Origin: Paracoccaceae bacterium
GTDB lineage: Bacteria; Pseudomonadota; Alphaproteobacteria; Rhodobacterales; Rhodobacteraceae
DNA: 42,561 bases
Assembly (NCBI GenBank): GCA_026706985.1
Contig: JAPOXR010000058.1
Coordinates: forward strand, 1 to 42,561
Direction: 5' to 3'
Positions 1-8,175 of this stretch are shown piece by piece (the stretch's first letter is position 1; every line of letters starts with the position of its first letter). The translations under genes were made by a program, and so were the position numbers. A model generated the notes under the pieces. It did no database searches and had not been told where the DNA came from. It worked only from the letters and a program-made list of their open reading frames with translations.

Positions 1-351
1 GAATGAGCCTTTCCACCAGGAGAGCCACCGGGAGCTTTCCGTAGAGCCATGCCTTTGCGCTCTCGTCATCGTACTTGGGCAGATGCCTGTCAATCGGCTT
101 ACAAAATTGACCCACCTTGTTCCGGTTTTCTTTCCCGGTAGCCTTTCTCCGGCCGGCTGCTCAGCGGGCTTGGTTTTCGGGAGTTTGTTTGATGGGAAGG
201 AAGTCGGGGTTTGGTCTCCGGTGGCTGGCGACGAGGTGAGGCCAGTCTTGGTGACGGGGTCCTCAGGCACGATCGGGCCGATGCATTCACCGGAGCGGTT
301 CCTGTAATCCATATAAGGAACAGGCCGATCGGGTGCAGACAGCGCGGGGCG
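1..351 (-). other. left-edge region with no assignable gene; possible mobile-element remnant
   Basis: On the minus strand an ATG near position 311 opens a frame that stays open to the window edge (about 100 codons). Its product would be rich in proline, lysine and threonine and I do not recognise it. A second minus frame from about 115 to the edge also reads as plausible protein (GKLPVALLVERL). The segment at 96-116 on the minus strand, GGTGGGTCAATTTTGTAAGC, resembles sequence I associate with the ends of IS21-type elements. It recurs with three mismatches at 14118-14138. I see no complete gene here; an edge-truncated transposon remnant is the best guess. Confidence 0.25.
96..116 (-). repeat. 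21-bp motif shared with 14118-14138 (copy 1)
   Basis: The plus-strand sequence here and at 14118-14138 agree at 18 of 21 positions with the core CAAAA(T/C)TGACCCACC, in the same orientation. The motif looks like an insertion-sequence terminal motif, but no transposase can be tied to it. The two copies bracket the sulfatase island. Confidence 0.4.
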
Positions 352-1626
352 CTATCCTGCCGCCTCGAGTTCTTTCGCGCATTGAATATAGTAGTGTCTG
401 GTCGGGCAGTTGATCTGCCTGACCGCGTGCTCCCGCAGGACCGCGGCCTTGAGTTTACGCATGTTGCCGGCATCCTGTCCGGCGTGGATCAGTCGGTCGA
501 TGAGTTGCAGTGCCCATTGGTGGTCGCCATCGCGCCTGGCTTTGTTCACTTCATCTTTGATCGCTTCCGCACCGCCGGCGATCGTGATGAAACGCTCCGC
601 TTCATCCTGCGGCGAAAGGGCACCGAGCGAAGTCGGATTGCCGTCGAACCAGCCCATTGTGCCGACGAAATAGGCGCGGACGGCGAAATCCACGCGGCCG
701 TAAAACTCACGCAGATAAGGTTTTTCGGCGAGTTCCGGGGGCAGTTTCACGGAATGCGCCAATTCATCAATGGTCAGGCCGGCATCCATGCCGTTGCGGG
801 TTTCGTCGATGACGTGGCGGATGGCGTCGCGGTAATCGGTGAGAGTTTCACGGATCAATGCGGCACCGGTGAGTGCCTTGGTATGTCCCGGTGCCAGCAC
901 TTCCGCTTCGAAGCCGATAAGCTGATCGAGTGTATCGGCCCAGCTGTCGAAATCGCGGTATTCGGTTCCGCGGATGGCGTAGAGATTGGGAAATGACCGG
1001 TAGTAATTGTCGCCGCAGATCAACAGCTTTTTGTCGGGATACCAGACAACCATGTGATCCGGTGTTTCCCCGGGAGCCATGACCAGCTCAAGCTCCACTC
1101 CGGAGAGTGTGACCCGTGCGCCGGCATCACCGATTTTCCGGGTAGGTGGAAGCGCACCGGCGCCCATACCCCGCAATGGCCGGTTGCCCGGACCGACGCC
1201 GATGCCGATGATTTCATCCGGATAGGAAAGACCGATCCCGAATTGGCGTTTGGTCCGGGCCTGCATGGCCTTGGAAGGCCGCGGATGCCTGGTTGCCACA
1301 ATGAGGGAGTCCTCAGAGGATTTATCGCTTGCCAGAATCCCAGGGTCGCCGCCTTCGGCAAACACCGTCGCACCGGATACGTGATCGCGGTGCGAGTGGG
1401 TCAGAATGATGGTTCTGACCGGCAAATCCGTGACGCGGCGGAATTCCTTCAGGATGTTTTCGGCCGCTGTCGTGGTTTCGGTTGTATCCACGATGATGAC
1501 GCCGTCATCGCCGACAATCATATAGACGTTTGAGGCGGCGAAGCCGAAAGCCTGATAGACATTATCGGCCAGCCGGACCACTTCACTCTGGAAGTAATCG
1601 GGATGTGCCTTTAGTTCCGGATGCAT
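352..1626 (-). CDS. metallo-beta-lactamase-fold alkylsulfatase
   Basis: This 424-residue protein belongs to the metallo-beta-lactamase-fold alkylsulfatases related to SdsA1 and Bds1, which hydrolyse primary alkyl sulfate esters with a binuclear zinc centre. The metal motif H77-S-H79-R-D81-H82 is present, as are the family segment DNYYRSFPNLYAIRGT and a PGHT motif near residue 245. The second half matches the alkylsulfatase dimerisation domain. It is shorter than SdsA1 (about 660 residues), so the C-terminal SCP2-like domain is absent. No signal peptide is seen, so it is probably cytoplasmic. An AAGGA lies about 10 bases before the ATG. It diverges from a type I sulfatase, with GntR-type palindromes between them, so the two are probably co-regulated. 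The exact ester substrate is unknown. Confidence 0.85.
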   Translation of the reverse strand: MHPELKAHPDYFQSEVVRLADNVYQAFGFAASNVYMIVGDDGVIIVDTTETTTAAENILKEFRRVTDLPVRTIILTHSHRDHVSGATVFAEGGDPGILASDKSSEDSLIVATRHPRPSKAMQARTKRQFGIGLSYPDEIIGIGVGPGNRPLRGMGAGALPPTRKIGDAGARVTLSGVELELVMAPGETPDHMVVWYPDKKLLICGDNYYRSFPNLYAIRGTEYRDFDSWADTLDQLIGFEAEVLAPGHTKALTGAALIRETLTDYRDAIRHVIDETRNGMDAGLTIDELAHSVKLPPELAEKPYLREFYGRVDFAVRAYFVGTMGWFDGNPTSLGALSPQDEAERFITIAGGAEAIKDEVNKARRDGDHQWALQLIDRLIHAGQDAGNMRKLKAAVLREHAVRQINCPTRHYYIQCAKELEAAG

Positions 1627-1675
1627 TGAATGGTATCCTTAGGTGTGTTGGCCGCTGGCTTCATGATTAGCTTTT

Positions 1676-1685
1676 TGGGATCCTT
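1676..1685. promoter_or_regulatory. imperfect GntR operator copy (TGGGATCCTT)
   Basis: Eight of ten bases match the palindrome TGGGATCCCA found in four perfect copies in this island. Its centre is 61 bp from the perfect copy at 1737-1746, almost the same spacing as in the second intergenic region. It lies between the divergent sulfatase genes. Confidence 0.55.
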
Positions 1686-1736
1686 AACTCAATGATTATG
1701 CTTGAAATCCCGCTGTTGTGCCGCCAGTAACCAGTT

Positions 1737-1746
1737 TGGGATCCCA
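1737..1746. promoter_or_regulatory. predicted GntR operator TGGGATCCCA
   Basis: A perfect 10-bp palindrome 31 bp upstream of the type I sulfatase start, flanked by TT and TT. The same palindrome occurs three times upstream of the TRAP operon and the GntR gene. The placement suggests control of this sulfatase and possibly the divergent alkylsulfatase. Confidence 0.75.
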
Positions 1747-1776
1747 TTTTGGCAGTTCGAAGTCCGCAGACACGGA

Positions 1777-3414
1777 ATGGCACGCAAAAATATCCTTTTC
1801 ATCATGTGCGACCAACTCAGATATGACTATCTGGGATGCGCCGGTCACCCGACGATCAGAACACCCAACATTGATGCGTTGGCCGCCGAAGGTGTCTCCT
1901 TTGCCAACGCTTATTGCCAGTCGCCGATTTGCGGCCCGTCACGCATGAGCGTTTATACGGGCCGCTACGTATCCTCGCACGGTTCCTCTTCGAACTTTGC
2001 GCCCCTCCGGATCGGTGAGAAGAATATAGGGCATCATCTGAACCCGCTTGGCGTGCGCACCGTCCTGGTGGGCAAAACCCATATGAAGGCTGATACGGAA
2101 GGGATGCACAGGCTGGGGATCGATGCGGAAAGCGAAATCGGGGTGCATCATTCGCAGGCCGGGTTTGAGGTTTTTGAACGTGATGACGGTGTTCATCCGG
2201 ATTCGATGGTGAGTCCGGATTTAGCCTATAATGATTATCTGAAATCAAAAGGTTATGCTGAAGATAACAATCCATGGCATTGGGCGGCCAACGCGGTTGA
2301 CACCGGGGATGAAGTGCGCTCGGGATTTTTCAATGACCGCGTCCGGCTGCCGGCAAGAGTCGGTGATGAGGATTCCGAGACACCTTATATGACCAGGCGC
2401 GCCATGGAGTTTCTGTCAGAGGATGACGGCGAAACACCTTGGCTGCTGCATCTTTCCTATATCAAGCCGCATTGGCCATATGTCGCACCGCACCCCTACA
2501 ATGACATGTACTCGCCCGGGGATGTGATCCCACCTGTCCGGTCGGAGGCGGAATTGACCGATCCGAATCCGCTGGTGCGGCATTTCATGGACCGGGTGGC
2601 TGGAAAGACTTTCGGCAGGGAACAGGCAAGGAACACTGTCATTCCGGTCTATATGGGGTTGATCACGCAGATTGATGATCAGCTCGGAATCCTCTTCGAA
2701 TTTATGCGCCGGCGCAATCTGCTGGATGACACGATGATCGTCTTCACTTCCGATCATGGCGATTATCTCGGGGATCATTGGATGGGGGATAAGGATTATT
2801 TCCACGACCCGTCGGTGAAGGTTCCCCTGATCATCCTGGATCCCTGCACGGCCGCCGACGCCACGCGTGGTTCAGTCGATGATTCCCTGGTGGAGTTGAT
2901 TGATCTGATGCCGACATTCATCGAACATTTCGGAGGCGACATCCCCGGACATATCCTGGACGGCAGGTCGCTTCTGCCCAATATCAGGGGTGGAAAAACC
3001 CGCGGGCGCGAATATGTGATCAGCGAGTATGATTATTCATGCCAGGTGTTTCGCCCCGAAACCGGCAAAATGCCGCTTGACTGCCGGTCCTACATGGTTG
3101 CGACCCGGAAGTGGAAATTCGTGCATGCGCCGGGTTACCCGCCGGTACTGTTCGACCTGGTCAACGATCCCGGTGAATTGGTCGATCTCGGCCGCGATCC
3201 GGACTATGCCGGAACCTGCCAAGCCATGCTCAACCTGCTTGCTGACTGGTCAATGCAATACCGCCAGCGCGGAACCTGGTCGGAAGAGCACAATGTCCGG
3301 ATGACCGGTATGGAGGAACAGCTGGGTGTGTTAATCGGCTATTGGGACGAGGCGGATGCCGAAGGCAAAGACCCGGCCATTCTGCCGAAACGGGATCCAT
3401 TGAACCCGGGATGA
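1777..3414 (+). CDS. type I (formylglycine-dependent) sulfatase
   Basis: This 545-residue protein has the alkaline phosphatase/sulfatase fold. D12-Q13 near the N-terminus are metal ligands, C52-G-P-S-R56 is the CxPxR signature in which the cysteine becomes formylglycine, and a later TSDHGDYLGDH block supplies further metal ligands. It should hydrolyse an organic sulfate ester. No signal peptide is visible, which suggests a cytoplasmic enzyme acting after uptake. I chose the ATG at 1777 because MARKNILFIM is the usual family start; an upstream in-frame TTG at 1702 would add a segment unlike the family and overlap the operator. No formylglycine-generating enzyme gene lies in the window. The neighbours are a divergent alkylsulfatase and a convergent GntR gene. 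The substrate cannot be read from sequence. Confidence 0.9.
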   Translation: MARKNILFIMCDQLRYDYLGCAGHPTIRTPNIDALAAEGVSFANAYCQSPICGPSRMSVYTGRYVSSHGSSSNFAPLRIGEKNIGHHLNPLGVRTVLVGKTHMKADTEGMHRLGIDAESEIGVHHSQAGFEVFERDDGVHPDSMVSPDLAYNDYLKSKGYAEDNNPWHWAANAVDTGDEVRSGFFNDRVRLPARVGDEDSETPYMTRRAMEFLSEDDGETPWLLHLSYIKPHWPYVAPHPYNDMYSPGDVIPPVRSEAELTDPNPLVRHFMDRVAGKTFGREQARNTVIPVYMGLITQIDDQLGILFEFMRRRNLLDDTMIVFTSDHGDYLGDHWMGDKDYFHDPSVKVPLIILDPCTAADATRGSVDDSLVELIDLMPTFIEHFGGDIPGHILDGRSLLPNIRGGKTRGREYVISEYDYSCQVFRPETGKMPLDCRSYMVATRKWKFVHAPGYPPVLFDLVNDPGELVDLGRDPDYAGTCQAMLNLLADWSMQYRQRGTWSEEHNVRMTGMEEQLGVLIGYWDEADAEGKDPAILPKRDPLNPG

Positions 3415-3443
3415 ATGCCTTGCTCTCCCTCGGGCGGTAATTT

Positions 3444-4193
3444 CTACGCGGCGGTATAGGCGACAAGATCGGCAACTGTGAGATTGCCATCACGCTTTTC
3501 AAAGGTCTGAATATATTCAATCATTGTGTGGGAATGTTCGCGCATCATGCCCTCTGCACGCACCGGATCGCCCTTTTCGATCGCCTCGTAGATGACCTTG
3601 TGCTGGGCGTTGCCCAGGCGAAGGCGGAACAGGCCGCGCTCGAAATGCTCAGGCGTGTCTCCGACGGTCCGGTCGAAAACCATCGATCCCACAGCCAGCA
3701 TGGGCAGGTGGCTGATCTGCTGACAGACATAACCGACATACCCGTTGCCGCATGAAGAGAGCACGGTCAGGTGAAAATCCTTGTTCGCCGCCTGTGCCTG
3801 CCGCGTCACGGAATCATCCAGCCTGCCCAACCGGGTCAATTCTCTGATTGCGGTTTCAATCGATTCGATGGCCCGCATCATTTCATCCAGGTGATCCGTG
3901 CGCTCCGGATTCTGGGCCATGAGGCGCGCCGCGAGGCTTTCGAGATGTCCGCGCACTTCCACCGCCTGCAGGATGTCATCGACAGTCGGGCTTTGAACCA
4001 TGTAGCCACGCCCTTCGCCGCGGCGAATGACGCCCTCGCGTTCAAGCAGGCGCAAAGCCAGACGGACCGGCGTGCGGGAAACGCTGTGGGTTTCGCAGAG
4101 CTGTGCTTCCGAAAGCCTTTCGCCTTTACAGTAAACCCCCCGGATAATGTCTTCGCGGATGCGTGCGGCAAGCTCTGTGTCAATGGAATCCAT
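3444..4193 (-). CDS. GntR-family regulator with FCD domain
   Basis: This 249-residue protein has an N-terminal winged helix (about residues 8-70, including LSEAQLCETHSVSRTPVR) and a C-terminal all-helical FCD ligand domain (about 75-215), typical of the FadR subfamily that senses carboxylates or related metabolites. It is convergent with the type I sulfatase and divergent from the TRAP operon. Three perfect TGGGATCCCA palindromes fill the divergent intergenic region, the nearest 19 bp from its start and just downstream of a possible -35 TTGACT (4223-4228), which implies autoregulation. No ribosome binding site precedes the ATG, so a leaderless transcript is possible. It probably represses the sulfatase and TRAP genes until the substrate or a breakdown product binds. 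Confidence 0.88.
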   Translation of the reverse strand: MDSIDTELAARIREDIIRGVYCKGERLSEAQLCETHSVSRTPVRLALRLLEREGVIRRGEGRGYMVQSPTVDDILQAVEVRGHLESLAARLMAQNPERTDHLDEMMRAIESIETAIRELTRLGRLDDSVTRQAQAANKDFHLTVLSSCGNGYVGYVCQQISHLPMLAVGSMVFDRTVGDTPEHFERGLFRLRLGNAQHKVIYEAIEKGDPVRAEGMMREHSHTMIEYIQTFEKRDGNLTVADLVAYTAA

Positions 4194-4211
4194 GGATCCA
4201 TAGACAATTAA

Positions 4212-4221
4212 TGGGATCCCA
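4212..4221. promoter_or_regulatory. predicted GntR operator TGGGATCCCA
   Basis: Perfect palindrome just upstream of the GntR gene, adjacent to a TTGACT on the minus strand that could be its -35 element. Binding here would block transcription of the regulator gene. Confidence 0.8.
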
Positions 4222-4273
4222 AAGTCAAGAAAGCGACATGAAATATGGCAGAAAATGCAATTTTCACTTGAAA

Positions 4274-4283
4274 TGGGATCCCA
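4274..4283. promoter_or_regulatory. predicted GntR operator TGGGATCCCA (extended palindrome)
   Basis: The palindrome extends to AATGGGATCCCATT. Its centre is 62 bp from the previous copy and 64 bp from the next. It directly follows TTGAAA (4268-4273), a possible -35 for the TRAP operon, although the matching -10 (AATTTT, 4291-4296) is weak. Confidence 0.8.
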
Positions 4284-4337
4284 TTAATGGAATTTTTGCT
4301 GTTATTTTCCACTTACCGGTGCCAAAAAGATTCTGTT

Positions 4338-4347
4338 TGGGATCCCA
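4338..4347. promoter_or_regulatory. predicted GntR operator TGGGATCCCA
   Basis: Perfect palindrome 40 bp upstream of the TRAP binding-protein start, placed to block transcription or elongation into the catabolic operon. Confidence 0.8.
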
Positions 4348-4386
4348 ACTTCACGGCAACCGGGAAACCAACTCAGGGAGGTAACT

Positions 4387-5394
4387 ATGAGGATCACCAG
4401 GTTTGTTCTGTCGGCGGCAACGGCTGGTATGTTCAGTCTCGCCACGCAGACCGCATCGGCGGAGGAGCTCAGTGTGGCGACATTTGTTCCGCCGAATCAC
4501 GAAACCGTTACCGGCATGTTCGCTTGGTTCAGTGATGAGATCGAGAAGCGCTCCGGCGGCAGCTTGACAATGAAGCTCTATCCGGCCGGGCAGCTGGGGG
4601 CTGGCCCGGTGCAGCAATACAAACGCACAATCGAGGGCGTCGCCGATATCACTTTCGGTGTCGCCGCCTACACCCCGACTATCTTTCCGAAAACGATGTT
4701 GGCGATTCTGCCGGGTAAAGCCAATACTTCAGTCGAGTCGACCCGCCGCATCTGGGGAGTGTTTGATGAGAATCTGGCAGATGAGTTTTCTGAAGTGAAA
4801 GTCCTCGCGGTGGGCACCGTTGCCGGCAGCATTTTCGTCGGCACCAAGGATGTTTCGACTCTGGAAGGGCTGGAGGGTGCTAAGCTTGTGCCTTTCGCGG
4901 CGATGACCACTCCCGTGATCGAGGGTTTGGGCGCGGTTCCGGTGCAGATGCCCATCACCGAAATGCACACGGGTCTGAGCACGGGAACCATTGATGTTGT
5001 GACAACCTCGTTGAACAGCCTTATGCCACCGTGGAACCTGGCCGACGTGGCCGAGTATGCGGTCGAAAACGTGCCGGTCAGCTTCCAGGTCACCTATGTC
5101 ATCATGAACAACGAACGCTATGAGGGGCTGTCCGACGCGCATAAGGCGATCATTGACGAATTGGCGGGATTGCCGATGTCGCTGGAACTGGCCAAGTCAT
5201 TTGACCGGGCCGATGACATCGCCAGGGAAATGCTCGAGACCACCGAGTTGAATTACCAATGGGTATTTGTTTCCGACGGCGAGCGGATGAAGATGGATGC
5301 CGCGGTGATAAACGGCATGGATGCGATCTATGCTGATTATGCGGCCAGAGGCATATCGAATGCCCAGGAGATTTACGAAGCGCTGAATCGCTGA
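4387..5394 (+). CDS. TRAP transporter periplasmic binding protein (DctP type)
   Basis: This 335-residue protein is the solute receptor of a tripartite ATP-independent periplasmic transporter. It has a signal peptide ending near ATQTASA (residues 20-26) and the DctP fold: a basic-aliphatic region with KLYPAGQLGAGP, then a hinge and C-terminal lobe. A strong GGGAGG ribosome site precedes the ATG. It is the first gene of a long plus-strand operon and lies behind three GntR palindromes. DctP proteins usually bind organic acids, and the neighbouring sulfatases suggest a sulfated or carboxylated ligand, but this is inference. The membrane subunits are two genes downstream, with a glutathione transferase gene in between, which is unusual for TRAP operons. 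Confidence 0.93.
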   Translation: MRITRFVLSAATAGMFSLATQTASAEELSVATFVPPNHETVTGMFAWFSDEIEKRSGGSLTMKLYPAGQLGAGPVQQYKRTIEGVADITFGVAAYTPTIFPKTMLAILPGKANTSVESTRRIWGVFDENLADEFSEVKVLAVGTVAGSIFVGTKDVSTLEGLEGAKLVPFAAMTTPVIEGLGAVPVQMPITEMHTGLSTGTIDVVTTSLNSLMPPWNLADVAEYAVENVPVSFQVTYVIMNNERYEGLSDAHKAIIDELAGLPMSLELAKSFDRADDIAREMLETTELNYQWVFVSDGERMKMDAAVINGMDAIYADYAARGISNAQEIYEALNR

Positions 5395-5407
5395 GACTGA
5401 CCAGAGT

Positions 5408-5441
5408 GAGTGGCGCATCCCGGACCCGGGCGGTGCCACTC
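5408..5441 (+). terminator. intercistronic two-part hairpin after the binding-protein gene
   Basis: GAGTGGC (5408-5414) pairs with GCCACTC (5435-5441), and inside it CCCGG (5419-5423) pairs with CCGGG (5426-5430). No T run follows. It more likely protects the binding-protein mRNA or attenuates downstream expression than ends transcription. Confidence 0.55.
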
Positions 5442-5479
5442 AAGGATATCGCGTCGTATAAAACTCAGGAGTTGCAGAT

Positions 5480-6241
5480 ATGGTCGTCATTGTTCCTTCC
5501 AACAAGTCGGTTGAGTCCCTTCAGGGGCTGCACCTGTATCACGGCGCGATTTCCAACTGCTCAATGCGTGTGCGGATGACACTGGTCGAAAAGGGTCTGG
5601 AATGGACCAGTCACCACATTGATCTGAAGAAAAAGGAAAACATCACCGATGAATATTTCGGCATCAATCCGAACGGTTTGGTACCGACCCTGATCGATGA
5701 TGGGGTGGTTCACATCGAGTCAAACGACATCATCGATTATCTTGACGCCACCTATCCGGAACCTTCGCTCCGGGTGACGGATAATGATGCGATGATGCGG
5801 TGGCTGCACCTCGCCGCCGCCATCCATATTCCCGCCTGCAAACCCTATGTCTACGCGACCAAGATCGCCAAAAAGATCAGGAAATCCGCAGCTGAGCAGG
5901 TGAAATACGATTCGTTGCAGAAAAACGAGGAGTTGAAGAGATTTCACTCCAAACACGCCGGCGATAAGGAATTCAGCACCAGCGACCTTGAGAAGGCGAC
6001 AGCGGTTCTGGATGCATGTTTCACCAAACTTGAAGTGACGCTGGAAAATCAGGACTGGATCATGGGGGACCGGTTCTCGCTGGCTGATATTTCCTGGGTG
6101 CCGCTTTATTTTGTGATCTCAGGCTGCGGTTTCAGTTTCGATAAATTCCCCAATATCAAGGCGTGGGCAGCGGCATTCGAAGATCGGGAAAGTTACCGGG
6201 AGGGCATCCTGCGATGGTGCCCGGACTTTTCCAGGGTTTGA
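5480..6241 (+). CDS. glutathione S-transferase family protein (first of two)
   Basis: This 253-residue protein has a thioredoxin-like N-terminal domain (about residues 17-97) and an all-helical C-terminal domain. The segment HGAISNCSMRVRM holds the likely catalytic serine or cysteine (S26, C28 or S29), NPNGLVPTL carries the cis-proline, and ESNDIIDYL holds the glutathione-contacting acid and serine. Its length and sequence style resemble bacterial catabolic GSTs (beta-etherases, reductive dehalogenases) more than detoxifying ones. An AGGAG lies about 11 bases before the start. It sits inside the TRAP operon, and its end is close to the next gene, implying co-translation. It probably performs a glutathione-dependent step on the imported substrate, such as ether or thioether chemistry. 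The substrate is unknown. Confidence 0.85.
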   Translation: MVVIVPSNKSVESLQGLHLYHGAISNCSMRVRMTLVEKGLEWTSHHIDLKKKENITDEYFGINPNGLVPTLIDDGVVHIESNDIIDYLDATYPEPSLRVTDNDAMMRWLHLAAAIHIPACKPYVYATKIAKKIRKSAAEQVKYDSLQKNEELKRFHSKHAGDKEFSTSDLEKATAVLDACFTKLEVTLENQDWIMGDRFSLADISWVPLYFVISGCGFSFDKFPNIKAWAAAFEDRESYREGILRWCPDFSRV

Positions 6242-6258
6242 CGCAGGAAAGCGCCGGG

Positions 6259-6798
6259 ATGAAGGAGACCGGTTCAGTTCCACCGGTGATCGGGCTGCTC
6301 GACAGGGTCCTGGCACCGGTTGCGCTGGTCTGTGGCGGAGCCACCCTGATTGTCATGATAGGCCTTTCCGTCATCAATGTTCTGATCATGCGCAAGGCGC
6401 TGAACGCACCTATCCAGGGAGCCGAGGATATCATGATCCTATTGCTCGTGGTGATTGTGGCGCTGTCGATTCCGCTCGGTGCCCGCGCCGGTTCGCATAT
6501 CGAAATTGAGGTGCTGGCGTCACGGATGTCACCCGGTTTCGCCAAATGGTCGATGATCCTGATGAAGCTACTCGGAATCGCGCTCCTGACCGCCATGACA
6601 TGGCGACTCTGGCATGCCGGGCAGAATGCCGAACGGTTCGGTGAAACCACGCAGCAACTGCTGATATCTTACGAGCCATTCTATTACCTGCTTGCCATTT
6701 CCGTGGCGCTGTATGCGCTGGTCATCGCACTCGACATCTGGCAGCTTCTGCGCTCGGACAAGGTGGTCAATCTCAAGATCGATGGCGGCACAGCATGA
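6259..6798 (+). CDS. TRAP transporter small membrane subunit (DctQ type)
   Basis: This 179-residue protein has four predicted membrane segments (about residues 17-45, 55-75, 97-116 and 141-163), the DctQ topology. I chose the ATG at 6259 because AGGAAAG precedes it; longer in-frame starts at 6163 or 6214 overlap the glutathione transferase gene and add a segment without membrane character. It overlaps the large-subunit gene by ATGA, which suggests translational coupling. With the binding protein and DctM it forms the sodium-driven importer. Confidence 0.9.
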   Translation: MKETGSVPPVIGLLDRVLAPVALVCGGATLIVMIGLSVINVLIMRKALNAPIQGAEDIMILLLVVIVALSIPLGARAGSHIEIEVLASRMSPGFAKWSMILMKLLGIALLTAMTWRLWHAGQNAERFGETTQQLLISYEPFYYLLAISVALYALVIALDIWQLLRSDKVVNLKIDGGTA

Positions 6799-8156
6799 TC
6801 TCCATGACGCTGCTCGGGTTGCTGGGACTGATGATCCTGTTCATCCTATTGGCACTGCGCATGCCTGTGGCCCTGTCCATGCTGGGCGTAGGCTTTGTCG
6901 GCACGGCCATAGCCAACGCCAACAAGCTGATCGCGGCCGGGATGGCTTCGGATCAGGCCTGGGGACGCGGCTGGAAAATCGCTTATTCGAATTTGGCGGG
7001 CGAAACCTTTGAGGCGGCGTCAAATTTTAACCTGCTGGTCATTCCGATGTTCGTGCTGATGGGCAATCTCGCCGGCGCGTCGGGCATGTCAAACGATCTG
7101 TTCAAAGCCGCATACCGTTGGATGGGCCATTTGCGCGGCGGGCTGGCTTCGGCCACGATTGCGGCCTGCGCGGGCTTCGCGGCGCTTTCCGGGTCATCCC
7201 TTGCCTCGGCGGTCACCATGGGCCGTGTCGCGCTTCCCGAAATGAAGCGCTACGGATATGCGGACGGCCTTGCGACCGGGTCCGTTGCCGCCGGAGGCAC
7301 GCTCGGCTTCCTCATTCCGCCATCCGCGGGCATGATCATATACGCCATCCTGACGGATCAGAGTATCGGCCGGTTATTCATGGCGGGAATCTTCCCGGGT
7401 ATCATTCTGACGCTTCTATTTATTGCGGCGATCCACCTTGTTGTCGCACGTTGTCCGGAAACCGGCCCGCGCGGAGAGCGTTCGGGTACCAGGGAACGTA
7501 TGCTTTCCTTCATTCACGCCGCGCCGATTCTCGGTGTGGTTCTGATCACCATAGGTGGTATGTATACCGGATTTTTCACGCCGGTTGAGGCTTCCTCGGT
7601 CGGGGCTTTCCTCACATTCGTCATTGCCGCCGCCCGCCGCTCGCTTTCCCGGGCAGCCATCCGCGAGGTCATCCTGCAGACCATGAGCGCGACAGCGACA
7701 GTGTTCCTGATCATCATCGCCGCCTTTGTATTCATTCCGTTCATGGCACTTACCGAACTGCCGGCGCAGCTTGTCACCATCCTGACCTCATTGCCGATCG
7801 GTGATCTCGGCGTGCTGTTGGTGATTATCGCCGCTTATATGATTCTGGGGATGTTTCTCGAAAGCATCGCCATGATGGTTTTGACGATCCCGGTTGTGAT
7901 TCCGATAGCCCTCGGCCTCAACTGGGATTTGATCTGGTTTGGAATCATTCTGGTCATTGTGCTCGAGATGGGCATGATAAGCCCACCGGTCGGTATCAAT
8001 GTGTTTGTCGTGAAATCGATCGTTCCGGAGGTGCCGATGGGACGGATTTTCCGCGGCATCGTGCCGTTCTGGTTCGCCATGGCAGCGATGATCGGCCTGC
8101 TTATTCTATTCCCGGAGATTGCGCTTTTCCTGCCGCAGACCATTGCCGGCGGGTAA
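6795..8156 (+). CDS. TRAP transporter large membrane subunit (DctM type)
   Basis: This 453-residue protein carries roughly a dozen hydrophobic segments across its length, as in DctM, the ion-coupled transport channel of TRAP systems. Family features include GNLAGASGMSNDLFKAAYRW and, later, GGTLGFLIPPSAGMIIYA and GMISPPVGINVFVVK. The start overlaps the DctQ stop by four bases. Its complete length suggests a working importer. A ribosome site and the aldehyde dehydrogenase gene follow within 20 bases. Confidence 0.95.
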   Translation: MISMTLLGLLGLMILFILLALRMPVALSMLGVGFVGTAIANANKLIAAGMASDQAWGRGWKIAYSNLAGETFEAASNFNLLVIPMFVLMGNLAGASGMSNDLFKAAYRWMGHLRGGLASATIAACAGFAALSGSSLASAVTMGRVALPEMKRYGYADGLATGSVAAGGTLGFLIPPSAGMIIYAILTDQSIGRLFMAGIFPGIILTLLFIAAIHLVVARCPETGPRGERSGTRERMLSFIHAAPILGVVLITIGGMYTGFFTPVEASSVGAFLTFVIAAARRSLSRAAIREVILQTMSATATVFLIIIAAFVFIPFMALTELPAQLVTILTSLPIGDLGVLLVIIAAYMILGMFLESIAMMVLTIPVVIPIALGLNWDLIWFGIILVIVLEMGMISPPVGINVFVVKSIVPEVPMGRIFRGIVPFWFAMAAMIGLLILFPEIALFLPQTIAGG

Positions 8157-8175
8157 CTAAAACAGGAGCCGAAAA

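Noticed and set aside
211-996. 261-codon plus-strand open frame
   Set aside because: It is antisense to the alkylsulfatase gene, which has clear motifs and a ribosome site. The frame has no recognisable domain.
1702-1776. Upstream TTG extension of the type I sulfatase
   Set aside because: The extension runs through the operator and has no family sequence; MARKNILFIM at 1777 is the standard start.
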